A stretch of DNA of 64,000 bases from Streptomyces venezuelae (GCF_008642315.1 NZ_CP029192.1:3720001-3784000), one strand, 5' to 3'. Shown: positions 18,950-36,814, numbered from the stretch's first letter. Made by a program: numbers and translations. The notes: generated by a model not told the origin, from the sequence alone.

Positions 18950-19296
18950 TACCGGGTTCCTTCCTTGCTGCTGACGACCACGGTGATGTGGCTGGTCCGC
19001 TTACGGATCCGGTAGGCACGGCCCTGAGCACGCGGACGGAACCGCTTCAGGGTCGGGCCCTCATCCACGTACGCCTCGCTGATGACCAGCGAAGAGGCGT
19101 CGGTGTGGTCGTAGTTGTGCGCGGCGTTGGCAATGGCGCTGTCCAGCACCTTGCCGACCGGCACGCTCGCGGCCTGCGGGGCGAAACGCAGGACCGCCTG
19201 AGCCTCCGTGGCATCCATGCCACGGATGAGGTCCACCACGCGGCGGGCCTTCATGGGCGTGACGCGGATGTACCGCGCCTGGGCCCTGGCTTCCAT
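18949..19296 (-). CDS. rplV: 50S ribosomal protein L22
   Basis: Lines the exit tunnel. The 115-residue product starts [20 protein letters not shown] and ends [13 protein letters not shown] chose ATG at 19294-19296 because GAAGGGAC lies 5-6 nt upstream and it gives the usual length; an in-frame ATG eight codons upstream (MTNTEGTT) cannot be excluded. The stop overlaps rpsC. Confidence 0.96.
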   Translation of the reverse strand: MEARAQARYIRVTPMKARRVVDLIRGMDATEAQAVLRFAPQAASVPVGKVLDSAIANAAHNYDHTDASSLVISEAYVDEGPTLKRFRPRAQGRAYRIRKRTSHITVVVSSKEGTR

Positions 19297-19337
19297 GGTT
19301 GTCCCTTCGGTGTTAGTCATAGTCGTTCCACCCCGCA

Positions 19338-19619
19338 CTAGCGGCGCTTCGACTTCCGGTCGTCCTTGACGTGGCCGCGGAAGGTGCGAGTCGGCGAGAA
19401 CTCGCCGAGCTTGTGGCCGACCATCGACTCGGTGACGAACACCGGGATGTGGGTCTTGCCGTTGTGCACCGCGATCGTGTGACCCAGCATGCTGGGAATG
19501 ATCATCGAGCGACGGGACCAGGTCTTGATGACGTTCTTGGAACCGGCTTCGTTCTGAGCGTCCACCTTCTTTACGAGGTGGTCGTCGACGAAGGGCCCCT
19601 TCTTGAGACTGCGCGGCAT
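19338..19619 (-). CDS. rpsS: 30S ribosomal protein S19
   Basis: Small-subunit head protein in bridge B1. The 93-residue product starts [20 protein letters not shown] and carries [20 protein letters not shown], both diagnostic. ATG start with GGAGCG upstream, 12 nt after rplB. Confidence 0.98.
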   Translation of the reverse strand: MPRSLKKGPFVDDHLVKKVDAQNEAGSKNVIKTWSRRSMIIPSMLGHTIAVHNGKTHIPVFVTESMVGHKLGEFSPTRTFRGHVKDDRKSKRR

Positions 19620-19631
19620 CTAAACCCGCTC

Positions 19632-20468
19632 CTAGCGCTTCTTGTTCGACTTGCGGCGACGGACGATGTACTTGTTGCTCGCCTTGTTGCGATCACGAGT
19701 ACGACCCTCCTTCTTGCCCCACGGCGAGACCGGGTGACGACCACCGGAAGTCTTGCCTTCACCACCACCGTGCGGGTGGTCGACCGGGTTCATCACGACA
19801 CCACGCACGGTCGGGCGGACGCCCTTCCAGCGCATACGGCCGGCCTTGCCCCAGTTGATGTTCGACTGCTCGGCGTTGCCGACCTCGCCGATGGTGGCGC
19901 GGCAGCGGACGTCGACCAGGCGGATCTCACCGGACGGCATGCGAAGGTGCGCCATGGCGCCTTCCTTCGCGAGCAGCTGCACGGAGGCACCCGCGGAGCG
20001 GGCGAACTTCGCGCCGCCGCCGGGCCGCAGCTCGATGGCGTGGATCGTCGTACCCACGGGGATGTTGCGCAGCGCCATGTTGTTGCCGGGCTTGATGTCG
20101 GCACCGGGGCCGCTCTCAATCCGGTCACCCTGCTGCGTGCCGCGCGGGGCGAGGATGTAGCGCTTCTCGCCGTCCGCGTAGTGCAGCAGCGCGATGCGCG
20201 CCGTGCGGTTGGGGTCGTACTCGATGTGCGCGACCTTGGCCGGCACGCCGTCCTTGTCGTGGCGACGGAAGTCGATCACGCGGTAGGCGCGCTTGTGGCC
20301 ACCACCCTGGTGGCGAACGGTCACACGACCGGAATTGTTACGGCCGCCCTTGCTGTGCAGCGGGCGAACCAGCGACTTCTCCGGCGTGGACCGCGTTACC
20401 TCGACGAAGTCGGCTACGGAGGAGCCACGACGGCCCGGCGTAGTCGGCTTGTACTTGCGGATTCCCAT
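19632..20468 (-). CDS. rplB: 50S ribosomal protein L2
   Basis: Highly conserved protein needed for subunit association and peptidyl transfer. The 278-residue product has [20 protein letters not shown] and the signature [20 protein letters not shown], whose His is implicated in function. ATG start. It lies between rplW and rpsS in the S10 operon. Confidence 0.98.
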   Translation of the reverse strand: MGIRKYKPTTPGRRGSSVADFVEVTRSTPEKSLVRPLHSKGGRNNSGRVTVRHQGGGHKRAYRVIDFRRHDKDGVPAKVAHIEYDPNRTARIALLHYADGEKRYILAPRGTQQGDRIESGPGADIKPGNNMALRNIPVGTTIHAIELRPGGGAKFARSAGASVQLLAKEGAMAHLRMPSGEIRLVDVRCRATIGEVGNAEQSNINWGKAGRMRWKGVRPTVRGVVMNPVDHPHGGGEGKTSGGRHPVSPWGKKEGRTRDRNKASNKYIVRRRKSNKKR

Positions 20469-20507
20469 TTCTCAGTCCTCGTCCGATATTCGGACCAGGG
20501 CGCTCCG

Positions 20508-20927
20508 TTAGGAGGCCTGGCCGAAGATGTCGATACGGTCGCCCTCAGCAAGGGTCACGATGGCGCGCTTGGTGTCGGCACGCTTGCCGAACCCGGTGCG
20601 CGTACGCTTCCGCTTGCCCTGACGGTTGATCGTGTTGACGCCGGTGACCTTGACCGAGAAGACCGCCTCGACGGCCTGCTTGATCTGGGTCTTGTTGGCG
20701 CCCGGAGCCACGATGAACGTGTACTTGCCCTCGTCGAGCAGCGCGTACGACTTCTCGGAGACGACCGGCTTGACGAGGACGTCGCGCGGGTCCGAGAAGG
20801 ACTTGCTCAGCGGGGTGGGCTCAACGGCGATCTTGCCCTCGGTCGCGATGCGCTTCGCCTTGGCGACGCGCGCGGCCTTGGCGGCCTTCGCGGCCTTGGA
20901 CGCGATGCTCTGGTGACGGATGGCCAT
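20508..20927 (-). CDS. rplW: 50S ribosomal protein L23
   Basis: Tunnel-exit docking protein. The 139-residue product has a basic/Ala-rich N-terminal extension (residues 1-35), then [20 protein letters not shown] and the extended loop [20 protein letters not shown]. The extension is longer than the standard 95-100 residues but usual in Streptomyces. ATG overlaps the rplD stop (TGATG). Confidence 0.97.
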   Translation of the reverse strand: MAIRHQSIASKAAKAAKAARVAKAKRIATEGKIAVEPTPLSKSFSDPRDVLVKPVVSEKSYALLDEGKYTFIVAPGANKTQIKQAVEAVFSVKVTGVNTINRQGKRKRTRTGFGKRADTKRAIVTLAEGDRIDIFGQAS

Positions 20928-21580
20928 CAGGCTTCGCTCCCTTCGGTGTCAGTGGCCTTCGGGCCGGACACGAAGGACTCGAACGCGGCCTTGGTGAAGA
21001 CCACGTCGTCCGAGACGAGCACGTCGTACGTGTTCAGCTGGCCCGGCTCCAGGATGTGGACCTGGGGCAGGTTGCGGGCGGAGAGCAGCGAAGTCTCGTC
21101 CGCGCGGTCGATGACCAGGAGCACGTTCTTGCGCTCGCTGACCTTGCCGAGCAGCGTCTTCGCGGCCTTCGTGGAGATGTCGCCCTCGACCACGTTGGTG
21201 ACAACGTGGATGCGGGAGTTGCGCGCCCGGTCGGTGAGGGCGTGACGCAGAGCGGCAGCCTTCATCTTCTTGGGCGTGCGCTGCGAGTAGTCACGCGGCA
21301 CGGGGCCGTGGACGACGCCACCGCCGGCGAACTGCGGCGCACGGGTCGAACCCTGGCGCGCGCGGCCGGTGCCCTTCTGGCGGTAAGGCTTCTTGCCACC
21401 ACCACGGACTTCGCCGCGGGTCTTGGTCTTGTGCGTGCCCTGACGGGCCGCGGCCAGCTGCGCGACGACGACCTGGTGGATCAGCGGGATGCTGATCTTC
21501 TCGACGTCGAAGATCTCCGCGGGGAGCTCGACCGTCCCGGTCTTGTCGCCTGCCGGCGAAAGGATGTCAATGGTGCTCAT
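20927..21580 (-). CDS. rplD: 50S ribosomal protein L4
   Basis: Tunnel-lining protein; in E. coli it also represses the S10 operon. The 217-residue product has the extended loop [20 protein letters not shown] and [23 protein letters not shown] start with GAGGTAA upstream, 8 nt after rplC. No macrolide-resistance change can be judged by eye. Confidence 0.98.
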   Translation of the reverse strand: MSTIDILSPAGDKTGTVELPAEIFDVEKISIPLIHQVVVAQLAAARQGTHKTKTRGEVRGGGKKPYRQKGTGRARQGSTRAPQFAGGGVVHGPVPRDYSQRTPKKMKAAALRHALTDRARNSRIHVVTNVVEGDISTKAAKTLLGKVSERKNVLLVIDRADETSLLSARNLPQVHILEPGQLNTYDVLVSDDVVFTKAAFESFVSGPKATDTEGSEA

Positions 21581-21588
21581 GGGTTACC

Positions 21589-22233
21589 TCAGGCCCCCTT
21601 GGCCGCAGTACGGACCAGGACGAGGCCGCCGTTCGGACCAGGAACCGCGCCCTTGATGAGCAGCAGACCCTTCTCCGCGTCAACGGCGTGGACGGTCAGG
21701 TTCTGGGTGGTGACCCGCTCGCTGCCCATGCGACCGGCCATGCGCTGGCCCTTGAACACACGGCCGGGCGTGGCGCAGCCACCGATGGAACCGGGCTTGC
21801 GGTGCACGCGGTGGGCACCGTGGGAGGCCTTGCCACCGGCGAAGTTGTGACGCTTCATCACACCGGCGAAGCCCTTGCCCTTGCTCTTGCCGGTGACGTC
21901 GACCTTGATACCGGCCTCGAACGTCTCGGCAGTCAGCTCCTGGCCGAGGGTGTACTCGCTGGCACCAGCGGTACGGATCTCGACGAGGTGGCGACGGGGG
22001 GTCACGTCGGCCTTGGCGAAGTGGCCCTTGAGGGGCTTGTTCACCTTGCGCGGGTCGATCTCGCCGAAGGCGATCTGGACCGACTCGTAGCCGTCGCTGT
22101 CATTCGTACGGACCTGGGTAACGACGCAGGGTCCGGCCTTGACCACGGTCACCGGGACGACACGGTTGTTCTCGTCCCAGACCTGGGTCATGCCGAGCTT
22201 CTCGCCCAGGATGCCCTTGATCTGCTTGGTCAT
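21589..22233 (-). CDS. rplC: 50S ribosomal protein L3
   Basis: Early-assembly protein reaching the peptidyl-transferase centre. The 214-residue product starts [20 protein letters not shown] and has the signature [20 protein letters not shown] plus [22 protein letters not shown] start with GAAGG upstream, 14 nt after rpsJ. Confidence 0.98.
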   Translation of the reverse strand: MTKQIKGILGEKLGMTQVWDENNRVVPVTVVKAGPCVVTQVRTNDSDGYESVQIAFGEIDPRKVNKPLKGHFAKADVTPRRHLVEIRTAGASEYTLGQELTAETFEAGIKVDVTGKSKGKGFAGVMKRHNFAGGKASHGAHRVHRKPGSIGGCATPGRVFKGQRMAGRMGSERVTTQNLTVHAVDAEKGLLLIKGAVPGPNGGLVLVRTAAKGA

Positions 22234-22247
22234 CTTCTTCGCGCCCT

Positions 22248-22556
22248 TCAGAGCTTGATCTCGATGTCAACGCCGGCCGGAAGGTCCAGGCGCATCAGCG
22301 AGTCAACGGTCTTGGGGGTCGGGTCGAGGATGTCGATCAGGCGCTTGTGCGTGCGCATCTCGAAGTGCTCGCGAGAGTCCTTGTACTTGTGCGGCGACTT
22401 GATGACGCAGTACACGTTCTTCTCAGTGGGCAGCGGCACCGGGCCCGCGACCGACGCACCAGTGCGGGTCACCGTCTCGACGATCTTCTTCGCCGAGGAG
22501 TCGATGACCTCGTGGTCGTAGGCCTTGAGCCGGATGCGGATCTTCTGTCCCGCCAT
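22248..22556 (-). CDS. rpsJ: 30S ribosomal protein S10
   Basis: Head protein of the small subunit and, as NusE, partner of NusB and NusG in antitermination. The 102-residue product starts [20 protein letters not shown] and ends [19 protein letters not shown] start. First gene of the S10 operon; its leader contains a 32-nt element that recurs in the rpsL leader. Confidence 0.98.
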   Translation of the reverse strand: MAGQKIRIRLKAYDHEVIDSSAKKIVETVTRTGASVAGPVPLPTEKNVYCVIKSPHKYKDSREHFEMRTHKRLIDILDPTPKTVDSLMRLDLPAGVDIEIKL

Positions 22557-22613
22557 GGCTACTTAGTAGTCCTTCGTCTCGAACGCTCTGGCCCCCGGAA
22601 GGTCCTTTTTTCT

Positions 22614-22645
22614 ACTTCCTCCGACCCACGCGGTCGGGCGTGTCG
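22614..22645 (-). promoter_or_regulatory. Conserved leader element with hairpin, rpsJ copy
   Basis: On the minus strand this reads CGACACGCCCGACCGCG then TGGGTCGGAGGAAGT. The same string, differing at about two positions, occurs in the rpsL leader (28663-28693). CCGACC and GGTCGG can pair around a GCGTG loop (hairpin core at 22621-22638). It ends 57 nt before the rpsJ start. Confidence 0.75.
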
Positions 22646-23080
22646 CAGTCCCGCTCACACAGTTCTCCCGAAGGAGTTCCCTGCTAGGGGCTGCGGCCCT
22701 GAACGACCGCGGGTCCGGGGGAAGAAACCCACCGGGCGCCTGGTTGAGCCACCGCACCGCACTTCCCGGAAGATTCCCGTACGTCCGCCAAAGCGCTGCC
22801 GTTCGGATCCTCGCGGACCCTGGGGCAGATAAGGCGACGAGTACTGTGGGACTCGCTTCCGGTCCTCCCGGCGGGAGGCGCGCAGCATCGGCACTCAACC
22901 GAGCAACCAGGACAGTCTGCCATACGGGGCACGTGTGGTGCCAATCGAGCCGAAGAGAGTACCCCCTGGGTGACGGAGATCAAACCCGGGGCGGGTGCGG
23001 CGCGCCGGTGATCCATTCGGCAGGGTGGGCCGCGTGAGCGCTGCAACCACCCCCGGCCCCGCTTCCTCCCACGGAAGTAA
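22646..23080. other. Gene-free S10 upstream region
   Basis: About 435 bp with no supportable gene on either strand. It must hold the S10-operon promoter (minus strand), but no -35/-10 pair with normal spacing stands out; TTATCT near 22830 on the minus strand is the best isolated -10-like word. The left flank of the degraded gene to the right begins after a TAA at 23078-23080. Confidence 0.5.
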
Positions 23081-24140
23081 ATCAACCCGCGCTTCGCGGA
23101 GGACCCGGCCTTCTCGCACGTGAGCGGCCCCGCCGAGTACGCGGACGGGGCGACCCGCCCCGTCCGGTACGTGGCCGTCGCGGACGACGGCGGCACCGTC
23201 ACCACGTACGTGTGGGCGTGCGACGAGGACGACGCGGCGGGCTGGATCGTACGCGCGGACGCCGGAACCGCGGCGCGGAACGACACCCGGTGGATGACGC
23301 GGCTGCGCCGCGCGAAGGCCGCCGGCCTGGCCCCCGAGACGGCTCTGACCACCCTGCTCCGGGAGCCCTCCGCCCTCCCCGGCTCGCTCTCCACCGCCCC
23401 GAGCCTGAAGGCCCTGTACGACCTGGCGGACCAGCCCTACCGACGCTCCGTGTGGAGGTCGTCCCGCGCGGCCCTCCTGGGCCTGGCGATCGGCGACGTG
23501 ATGGGCCGCCCCCTCTCCGCCCTCCCGCAGCAGGTCCACCACGTGTGCCGTCAGGTCGCTCGCCGCCAAGGCCGTGGGGTGGGCGTGCGTGAGGGCTGCC
23601 TGTAGTTGGGCGATTCCCGAGCGTTGATCGGGGGTCAGGTACGGGGCCACGCCCACCGTCGCCGCTCGTACCACCGCCGCGCACCGCTGCGAACCGGCCC
23701 ACCTGCTGGCGGAGCTGCGTCTGCACGTATCGACGTCCCGGTCCACGTACTACACGGACTGGCTGGGCGATCTGGCACCCCGGGCCGAGCGGGCGGCGTT
23801 CATCGCGGCGGGCTGGGACGAGTGCGCGGCGACGCCGGACGCGGTGGAGGCGGCGCTGGGGACCGGCGCGGAGCCCGGAGCCGCGGGGTGGGTGCGGCGT
23901 GGACGGCGGAGCGGGTGCTGGGCGCCGCGCTGTACGCCTTCCTGGCCTCGGAGGCCCACCCTCGCCACGCCCTGCGCCGGGCATCCCACACATCGGGCGC
24001 GTCGGCGGCGACGGCGGCTCTCGCGGGAGCGTTCGCGGGGGCGCACCGGGGCCCCTCGGGGTGGCCTCCGGAGTGGGTGGAGGCCGTGAAGTACGGGGAG
24101 CGGCTCTCCAGGCCTTGGGCAGCCGGTGGGACCGCGCCTG
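23081..24140 (+). pseudogene. Degraded ADP-ribosylglycohydrolase gene with internal inversion
   Basis: Four pieces of one family appear out of order or frame. (a) 23081-23521, plus: a leading domain (RPVRYVAVADDGGTVTTYVW) and the start of the hydrolase fold, RAALLGLAIGDVMGRPL. (b) 23522-23690 reads as the same family only on the minus strand (VVRAATVGVAPYLTPDQRSG, QAALTHAHPTALAASDLTAH), so this segment is inverted. (c) 23690 to about 23890, plus: AHLLAELRLHVSTSRSTYY and FIAAGWDECAATPDA. (d) 23891-24120, plus, another frame: WTAERVLGAALYAFLASEA and ATAALAGAFAGAHRGPSGW. The metal-binding GDSDS-type motif is now GASAA, the central part is missing, and no start codon fits the N-terminus. It is non-functional as a hydrolase. 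Confidence 0.75.
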
Positions 24141-24163
24141 ACCTGCCCGGCCCGGACAGGCGA

Positions 24164-24197
24164 AAGAGCCCGTACGACCGAAGTCGTACGGGCTCTT
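24164..24197 (-). terminator. tuf terminator
   Basis: AAGAGCCCGTACGAC (24164-24178) and GTCGTACGGGCTCTT (24183-24197) form a perfect 15-bp stem with a CGAA loop, 74 nt past the tuf stop. Confidence 0.9.
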
Positions 24198-24270
24198 CCG
24201 TTACTGCCACTGCGATGCGCTCAGTTCAGAGCGACCGGGTTGCCCCGATCCGCAAGCAAGTCGGGAGGAC

Positions 24271-25464
<1,194 letters not shown>

Positions 25465-25535
25465 TGGGTCCTCCTGTGGAGTGGTTCTGTACGCCTTGCT
25501 TCATCGGCGCCAGGTGATCTTTGCTGGGAAGCCAG

Positions 25536-25583
25536 CCGCCGGGGTTCTTGCCCTGGGGTTCGAACCCCGGCGGATGGTGTCAA
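25536..25583 (-). promoter_or_regulatory. Hairpin and TTGACA box between fusA and tuf
   Basis: CCGCCGGGGTTC (25536-25547) and GAACCCCGGCGG (25562-25573) form a perfect 12-bp stem. On the minus strand a TTGACA (25583-25578) sits directly upstream of the stem. A -10 box with normal spacing would fall inside the hairpin and is not obvious. This is either an attenuator or terminator after fusA or part of a separate tuf promoter. Confidence 0.5.
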
Positions 25584-25607
25584 GCCTAAAGCGTGAACTC
25601 GGGTGAG

Positions 25608-27734
<2,127 letters not shown>

Positions 27735-27773
27735 GTCGGCTCAGTCTTCTCTCGGTCTCGATGGGGGTAGCGA

Positions 27774-28244
27774 CTACCAGCGGTAGTGCGCGAAGGCCTT
27801 GTTGGACTCGGCCATCTTGTGGGTGTCCTCGCGCTTCTTCACAGCGGCACCGAGGCCGTTGGAGGCGTCGAGGAGCTCGTTGAGCAGACGCTCGGTCATG
27901 GTCTTCTCGCGACGGGCGCGGGAGTAACCGACGAGCCAGCGCAGGGCGAGCGTGTTCGCACGGCCCGGCTTGACCTCGATCGGGACCTGGTAGGTCGCGC
28001 CACCGACACGGCGGGACTTGACCTCGAGGGTCGGCTTGATGTTCTCGAGCGCGCGCTTCAGCGTGATGACCGGGTCGTTGCCGGTCTTCTCGCGCAGGCC
28101 CTCCATGGCGCCGTACACGATGCGCTCGGCGGTGGAGCGCTTGCCGTTCAGCAGCACCTTGTTGATGAGGGAGGTCACCAGAGGAGAACCGTAGACCGGG
28201 TCGATGATGACCGGGCGCTTCGGGGCGGGGCCCTTACGAGGCAT
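27774..28244 (-). CDS. rpsG: 30S ribosomal protein S7
   Basis: Head-assembly protein that contacts E-site tRNA. The 156-residue product starts [20 protein letters not shown] and ends [30 protein letters not shown] is typical. ATG start two nucleotides after the rpsL stop. Confidence 0.98.
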   Translation of the reverse strand: MPRKGPAPKRPVIIDPVYGSPLVTSLINKVLLNGKRSTAERIVYGAMEGLREKTGNDPVITLKRALENIKPTLEVKSRRVGGATYQVPIEVKPGRANTLALRWLVGYSRARREKTMTERLLNELLDASNGLGAAVKKREDTHKMAESNKAFAHYRW

Positions 28245-28246
28245 TC

Positions 28247-28618
28247 TTACTTCTCCTTCTTGGCGCCGTAGCGGCTGCGGGCCTGCTTGCGGTTCTTGAC
28301 ACCCTGGGTGTCGAGGGAACCGCGGATGATCTTGTAACGAACACCAGGCAGGTCCTTCACACGGCCACCACGCACGAGCACGATGGAGTGCTCCTGCAGG
28401 TTGTGCCCCTCACCCGGAATGTAAGCGGTGACCTCGATCCCGCTGGTCAGACGCACACGCGCGACCTTACGCAGGGCCGAGTTCGGCTTCTTCGGGGTGG
28501 TCGTGAACACACGCGTGCAGACGCCACGGCGCTGGGGCGAACCCTCGAGTGCGGGCGTCTTGTTCTTCTCGACCTTGTCCTGCCGGCCCTTACGGACCAG
28601 CTGCTGGATCGTAGGCAC
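28247..28618 (-). CDS. rpsL: 30S ribosomal protein S12
   Basis: Decoding-centre protein and streptomycin target. The 123-residue product starts [20 protein letters not shown]. Lys43 (in TTPKKPNS) and Lys88 (in [10 protein letters not shown]) are the wild-type residues whose replacement gives streptomycin resistance and, in Streptomyces, can activate antibiotic production. The GTG start has GGAGAA 3-8 nt upstream; longer in-frame extensions run into the leader and are rejected. First gene of the str operon. Confidence 0.98.
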   Translation of the reverse strand: MPTIQQLVRKGRQDKVEKNKTPALEGSPQRRGVCTRVFTTTPKKPNSALRKVARVRLTSGIEVTAYIPGEGHNLQEHSIVLVRGGRVKDLPGVRYKIIRGSLDTQGVKNRKQARSRYGAKKEK

Positions 28619-28662
28619 TACTTCTCCGGTTTCTGTGTGCCGAATAGTAAAGCTAACCCGGA

Positions 28663-28693
28663 ACTTCGCCGACCCACGCGGTCGGGTGTGTCG
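28663..28693 (-). promoter_or_regulatory. Conserved leader element with hairpin, rpsL copy
   Basis: Minus-strand CGACACACCCGACCGCG followed by TGGGTCGGCGAAGT, nearly identical to the rpsJ-leader element. The hairpin core (28669-28686) pairs CCGACC with GGTCGG. It ends 44 nt before the rpsL start and lies within the transcript from the promoter at 28814-28842. Confidence 0.75.
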
Positions 28694-28813
28694 AATGCTG
28701 CAGACTCCCGCCGCAAGGCGGAAAGGGGCGCAGATTACGGTGGCCGTTCTCGGACTCCCGCAGCGGTTGATGACACGCGCGCGAGCCCAGGCACACCCCA
28801 GGCACAAGGTCTG

Positions 28814-28842
28814 AGCGTACCTACCTCATCGAGTCTGGTCAA
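28814..28842 (-). promoter_or_regulatory. rpsL (str operon) promoter
   Basis: On the minus strand TTGACC (28842-28837), a 17-bp spacer and TACGCT (28819-28814) match a housekeeping-sigma promoter well. Predicted transcription starts near 28807, giving a leader of about 190 nt that includes the conserved hairpin element. From 28843 to the rpoC terminator at 29100 I see nothing further. Confidence 0.75.
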
Positions 28843-29099
28843 AACAAATGCAGTCCAGCGCGACACGCCGGACATCTAAAGATCAAACCGGCCGCGCGAA
28901 ATCCTTGATCGATTGCCCATCCGCGTGATCCTGCGATTACGGCGAGCGCTCTTTCCGCACGAGGATCCGGGGCGAACGGCAGAAACGGCACGCGCCTCAG
29001 AGGCGCCAGGACGGCCACTCCCGGCATGAGGTCACACCCTGCCCCCACGGGCGCACGACGCGGCCGCCCACGGCCCGTGGACCGGCCCGGAGGAACGCC

Positions 29100-29140
29100 G
29101 AAGGGCGGTCACCCCGTACGAAACGGGGTGACCGCCCTTC
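29100..29140 (-). terminator. rpoC terminator
   Basis: GAAGGGCGGTCACCCCGT (29100-29117) and ACGGGGTGACCGCCCTTC (29123-29140) form a perfect 18-bp stem with a 5-nt loop, 15 nt past the rpoC stop. It separates the rpoBC and str operons. Confidence 0.92.
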
Positions 29141-29154
29141 AACAGACGTGGGTC

Positions 29155-33069
<3,915 letters not shown>

Positions 33070-33131
33070 TTTGTCGTCAATCCCTCTTTCGGGGTCGAGT
33101 CTCAATCATGGTCTGAACGGGTCCGGGGAGA

Positions 33132-33158
33132 GCCGGCCGGACACGGGGTCCGGCCGGC
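33132..33158 (-). promoter_or_regulatory. Intercistronic hairpin between rpoB and rpoC
   Basis: GCCGGCCGGAC (33132-33142) and GTCCGGCCGGC (33148-33158) form a perfect 11-bp stem with a 5-nt loop, 7 nt past the rpoB stop. There is no T run, so processing or stability is more likely than termination of an essential operon. Confidence 0.7.
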
Positions 33159-33165
33159 CAACCCG

Positions 33166-36100
33166 TCAGACCTCTTCGACGCTGCTCGGCTCGCGCCGGG
33201 ACAGGTCGATGCCGAGCTCCTCCGCCGCGCGGAAGACGTCCTCGTCGGTGTCGCGCATCTCGATGGACATGCCGTCCGAGGACAGCACCTCCACGTTGAG
33301 GCACAGGGACTGCATTTCCTTGATGAGCACCTTGAAGGACTCGGGAATGCCGGGCTCGGGGATGTTCTCGCCCTTGACGATGGCCTCGTAGACCTTCACG
33401 CGGCCGGTCACGTCGTCGGACTTGATCGTCAGCAGCTCCTGGAGGGCGTACGCGGCGCCGTATGCCTCCAGCGCCCACACCTCCATCTCACCGAAGCGCT
33501 GGCCACCGAACTGTGCCTTACCACCCAGCGGCTGCTGGGTGATCATCGAGTACGGACCGGTCGAACGAGCGTGGAGCTTGTCGTCGACCAGGTGGTGCAG
33601 CTTGAGGATGTACATGTACCCGACCGAGATCGGGTCCGGGAACGGCTCACCGGAGCGGCCGTCGAACAGCTGCGCCTTGCCGGACGGGAGCACCATGCGC
33701 TCGCCGTCGCGGTTCGGGATGGTGTGCTGCAGCAGACCGGCGAGCTCGTCCTCACGCGCACCGTCGAAGACGGGGGTGGCGACGTTCGTGCCGGGGTCGA
33801 CCTGGTCGGCGCCGATGGCCTGCAGGCGCTGCGCCCACTCGTCCGCGAGGCCGGAGACGTCCCAGCCGCGGCTGGCGAGCCAGCCGAGGTGGATCTCCAG
33901 GACCTGTCCCGGGTTCATTCGGGACGGCACACCCAGCGGGTTCAGGATGATGTCGACCGGAGTTCCGTCCTCGAGGAACGGCATGTCCTCGATGGGCAGG
34001 ATCTTCGAGATGACGCCCTTGTTGCCGTGGCGGCCGGCGAGCTTGTCACCGTCCGTGATCTTGCGCTTCTGCGCCACGTAGACACGAACCAGCTGGTTCA
34101 CGCCCGGCGGCAGCTCGTCGCCCTCTTCACGGTCGAAGACGCGGACGCCGATGACCTTGCCGATCTCGCCGTGCGGCACCTTCAGGGAGGTGTCACGGAC
34201 CTCGCGCGCCTTCTCACCGAAGATCGCGCGGAGCAGGCGCTCCTCCGGCGTCAGCTCGGTCTCACCCTTGGGCGTGACCTTGCCGACGAGGATGTCGCCG
34301 GCGACGACCTCGGCACCGATACGGATGATGCCGCGCTCGTCGAGGTCGGCGAGGACCTCTTCGGAGACGTTCGGGATGTCCCGGGTGATCTCCTCCGGGC
34401 CGAGCTTGGTGTCACGGGCGTCGACCTCGTGCTCCTCGATGTGGATCGAGGAGAGGACGTCGTCCTGCACGAGGCGCTGCGACAGGATGATCGCGTCCTC
34501 GTAGTTGTGACCCTCCCACGGCATGAACGCCACGAGCAGGTTCTTGCCGAGGGCCATCTCGCCCTCTTCGGTCGCGGGACCGTCGGCCAGGACCTGGCCC
34601 TCGATCACGCGGGCGCCCTCGTCGACGACAACCTTCTGGTTGACCGAGGTGCCCTGGTTCGACCGGGAGAACTTGGCGATGCGGTACGTGGTGTACGTGC
34701 CGTCGTCGTTGGTCACCGTGACGTAGTCCGCGGACACCTCCTGGACCACACCGGCCTTCTCGGCCTTGATCACGTCACCGGCGTCGACCGCGCAGCGGTA
34801 CTCCATGCCGGTGCCGACGAGGGGGGCCTCGGCGGTGATCAGCGGCACGGCCTGACGCATCATGTTCGCGCCCATGAGGGCACGGTTGGCGTCGTCGTGC
34901 TCCAGGAAGGGGATCATCGCGGTCGCGACGGACACCATCTGGCGCGGCGAGACGTCCATGTAGTCGACGTCCGTGCCGGGCACGTAGTCGATCTCTCCGC
35001 CACGGCGGCGGATCAGGACGCGGGCCTCGGCGAAGTGGAGGTCGTCCGTCAGCGGGGCGTTGGCCTGCGCGATGACGAAGCGGTCCTCCTCGTCGGCCGT
35101 CAGGTAGTCGACGTCGTCGGTGACCTGGCCCTCGACGACCTTGCGGTACGGCGTCTCGACGAAGCCGAACGCGTTGACGCGGCCGTAGGAGGCGAGCGAA
35201 CCGATCAGACCGATGTTCGGGCCTTCAGGGGTCTCAATCGGGCACATGCGGCCGTAGTGAGACGGGTGCACGTCACGGACCTCGAAGCCGGCCCGCTCAC
35301 GGGACAGACCACCGGGACCCAGCGCCGAGAGACGACGCTTGTGCGTCAGACCCGACAGCGGGTTGTTCTGGTCCATGAACTGCGACAGCTGCGAGGTGCC
35401 GAAGAATTCCTTGATCGACGCCACGACCGGGCGGATGTTGATCAGGGTCTGCGGCGTGATCGCCTCGACGTCCTGGGTCGTCATGCGCTCACGGACGACG
35501 CGCTCCATACGAGCCAGACCCGTGCGGACCTGGTTCTGGATGAGCTCGCCGACGTTGCGCAGACGACGGTTGCCGAAGTGGTCGATGTCGTCGGTCTCGA
35601 CGACGATCGACGTGCCGCTGTCGCCAACGGTCTCGACCTCACCGGCGTGCAGCTTCACCAGGTACTTGATCGAGGCGATGATGTCCTCGACCGTGAGGAT
35701 GCCCGCGTCGAGCGGAGCGTCCGCACCCAGCTTCTTGTTCACCTTGTAGCGGCCGACCTTCGCGAGGTCGTAGCGCTTCGGGTTGAAGTAGAGGTTCTCG
35801 AGCAGCGTCTGAGCGGCCTCACGGGTCGGCGGCTCGCCCGGACGGAGCTTGCGGTAGATGTCGAGCAGCGCGTCGTCCTGACCCTGGGTGTGGTCCTTCT
35901 CCAGGGTGGCGCGCATGGACTCGTACTCGCCGAACTCCTCGAGGATCTGCTCGGTCGTCCAACCGAGAGCCTTGAGCAGAACGGTGACCGACTGCTTGCG
36001 CTTGCGGTCGATGCGGACACCGACCATGTCGCGCTTGTCGATCTCCATCTCCAGCCAGGCACCCCGGGACGGGATGATCTTGGCGGAGAAGATGTCCTTG

Positions 36101-36651
36101 TCGGACGTCTTGTCGATCGAGGAATCGAAGTACACACCGGGCGAACGGACCAGCTGCGACACCACGACACGCTCGGTGCCGTTGATGACGAAGGTGCCCT
36201 TGTTCGTCATGAGCGGGAAGTCGCCCATGAAGACCGTCTGCGACTTGATCTCGCCGGTCTCGTTGTTGGTGAACTCGGCGGTGACGAAGAGCGGGGCGGC
36301 GAACGTGAAGTCGCGCTCCTTGCACTCGTCGATGGAGTTCTTCGGAGGCTCAAAACGGTGGTCGCGGAAGGTCAGCGACATCGACCCGGAGAAGTCCTCG
36401 ATCGGGGAGATCTCCTCGAAGATCTCCTCCAGACCGGACTTGGTGGGGACGTCCTGACCGGACTCAAGAGCCGCCTCGACCCGACTCTGCCACGCGGTGT
36501 TCCCGAGCAGCCAGTCAAAGCTCTCGGTCTGCAGCGCGAGCAGGTTGGGAACCTCGAGGGGCTCCTTGATCTTTGCAAAGGAGATGCGCAGCGGGGCGGT
36601 GCTGGCGCCGTTGTTCGTATTCGCGGTCGAGGCAGTGCGCGAGGCGGCCAA
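33166..36651 (-). CDS. rpoB: DNA-directed RNA polymerase beta subunit
   Basis: Catalytic subunit and rifampicin target. With a TTG start at 36649-36651 the product is 1161 residues, the length I remember for Streptomyces, and GGAAGGA lies 6-8 nt upstream; an ATG ten codons further up lacks this support. The rifampicin pocket reads [20 protein letters not shown] then LSALGPGGL, i.e. wild-type at the Asp, His and Ser positions where resistance arises. The C-terminal clamp-contacting part includes [20 protein letters not shown]. Confidence 0.97.
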   Translation of the reverse strand: MAASRTASTANTNNGASTAPLRISFAKIKEPLEVPNLLALQTESFDWLLGNTAWQSRVEAALESGQDVPTKSGLEEIFEEISPIEDFSGSMSLTFRDHRFEPPKNSIDECKERDFTFAAPLFVTAEFTNNETGEIKSQTVFMGDFPLMTNKGTFVINGTERVVVSQLVRSPGVYFDSSIDKTSDKDIFSAKIIPSRGAWLEMEIDKRDMVGVRIDRKRKQSVTVLLKALGWTTEQILEEFGEYESMRATLEKDHTQGQDDALLDIYRKLRPGEPPTREAAQTLLENLYFNPKRYDLAKVGRYKVNKKLGADAPLDAGILTVEDIIASIKYLVKLHAGEVETVGDSGTSIVVETDDIDHFGNRRLRNVGELIQNQVRTGLARMERVVRERMTTQDVEAITPQTLINIRPVVASIKEFFGTSQLSQFMDQNNPLSGLTHKRRLSALGPGGLSRERAGFEVRDVHPSHYGRMCPIETPEGPNIGLIGSLASYGRVNAFGFVETPYRKVVEGQVTDDVDYLTADEEDRFVIAQANAPLTDDLHFAEARVLIRRRGGEIDYVPGTDVDYMDVSPRQMVSVATAMIPFLEHDDANRALMGANMMRQAVPLITAEAPLVGTGMEYRCAVDAGDVIKAEKAGVVQEVSADYVTVTNDDGTYTTYRIAKFSRSNQGTSVNQKVVVDEGARVIEGQVLADGPATEEGEMALGKNLLVAFMPWEGHNYEDAIILSQRLVQDDVLSSIHIEEHEVDARDTKLGPEEITRDIPNVSEEVLADLDERGIIRIGAEVVAGDILVGKVTPKGETELTPEERLLRAIFGEKAREVRDTSLKVPHGEIGKVIGVRVFDREEGDELPPGVNQLVRVYVAQKRKITDGDKLAGRHGNKGVISKILPIEDMPFLEDGTPVDIILNPLGVPSRMNPGQVLEIHLGWLASRGWDVSGLADEWAQRLQAIGADQVDPGTNVATPVFDGAREDELAGLLQHTIPNRDGERMVLPSGKAQLFDGRSGEPFPDPISVGYMYILKLHHLVDDKLHARSTGPYSMITQQPLGGKAQFGGQRFGEMEVWALEAYGAAYALQELLTIKSDDVTGRVKVYEAIVKGENIPEPGIPESFKVLIKEMQSLCLNVEVLSSDGMSIEMRDTDEDVFRAAEELGIDLSRREPSSVEEV

Positions 36652-36814
36652 GAGGGGGTCCTTCCGAGGGCTCGGACTCACTACGCGCGTACCGGTCCCA
36701 GGCTGGACACAGAGACAGACATCCCAGGTCAGGGAGAGTCAGGTCCACAGTGCTCAAGCATGGGCATGCCCCTGGTGACGGGCAGGAGGCAGCTAACAGG
36801 CAGCGCAAAGGGTC

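Noticed and set aside
19371..21245. Long plus-strand open frame across rpsS, rplB, rplW and rplD
   Set aside because: Antisense shadow of ribosomal protein genes.
22684..23746. Long minus-strand frames upstream of rpsJ
   Set aside because: Only the 23522-23690 part looks like protein and that is the inverted piece of the pseudogene; the rest is low-complexity.
25540..25575. GGTTCGAACCCC-type box resembling a tRNA T-arm between fusA and tuf
   Set aside because: It is part of a perfect hairpin; no acceptor or anticodon arms are present.
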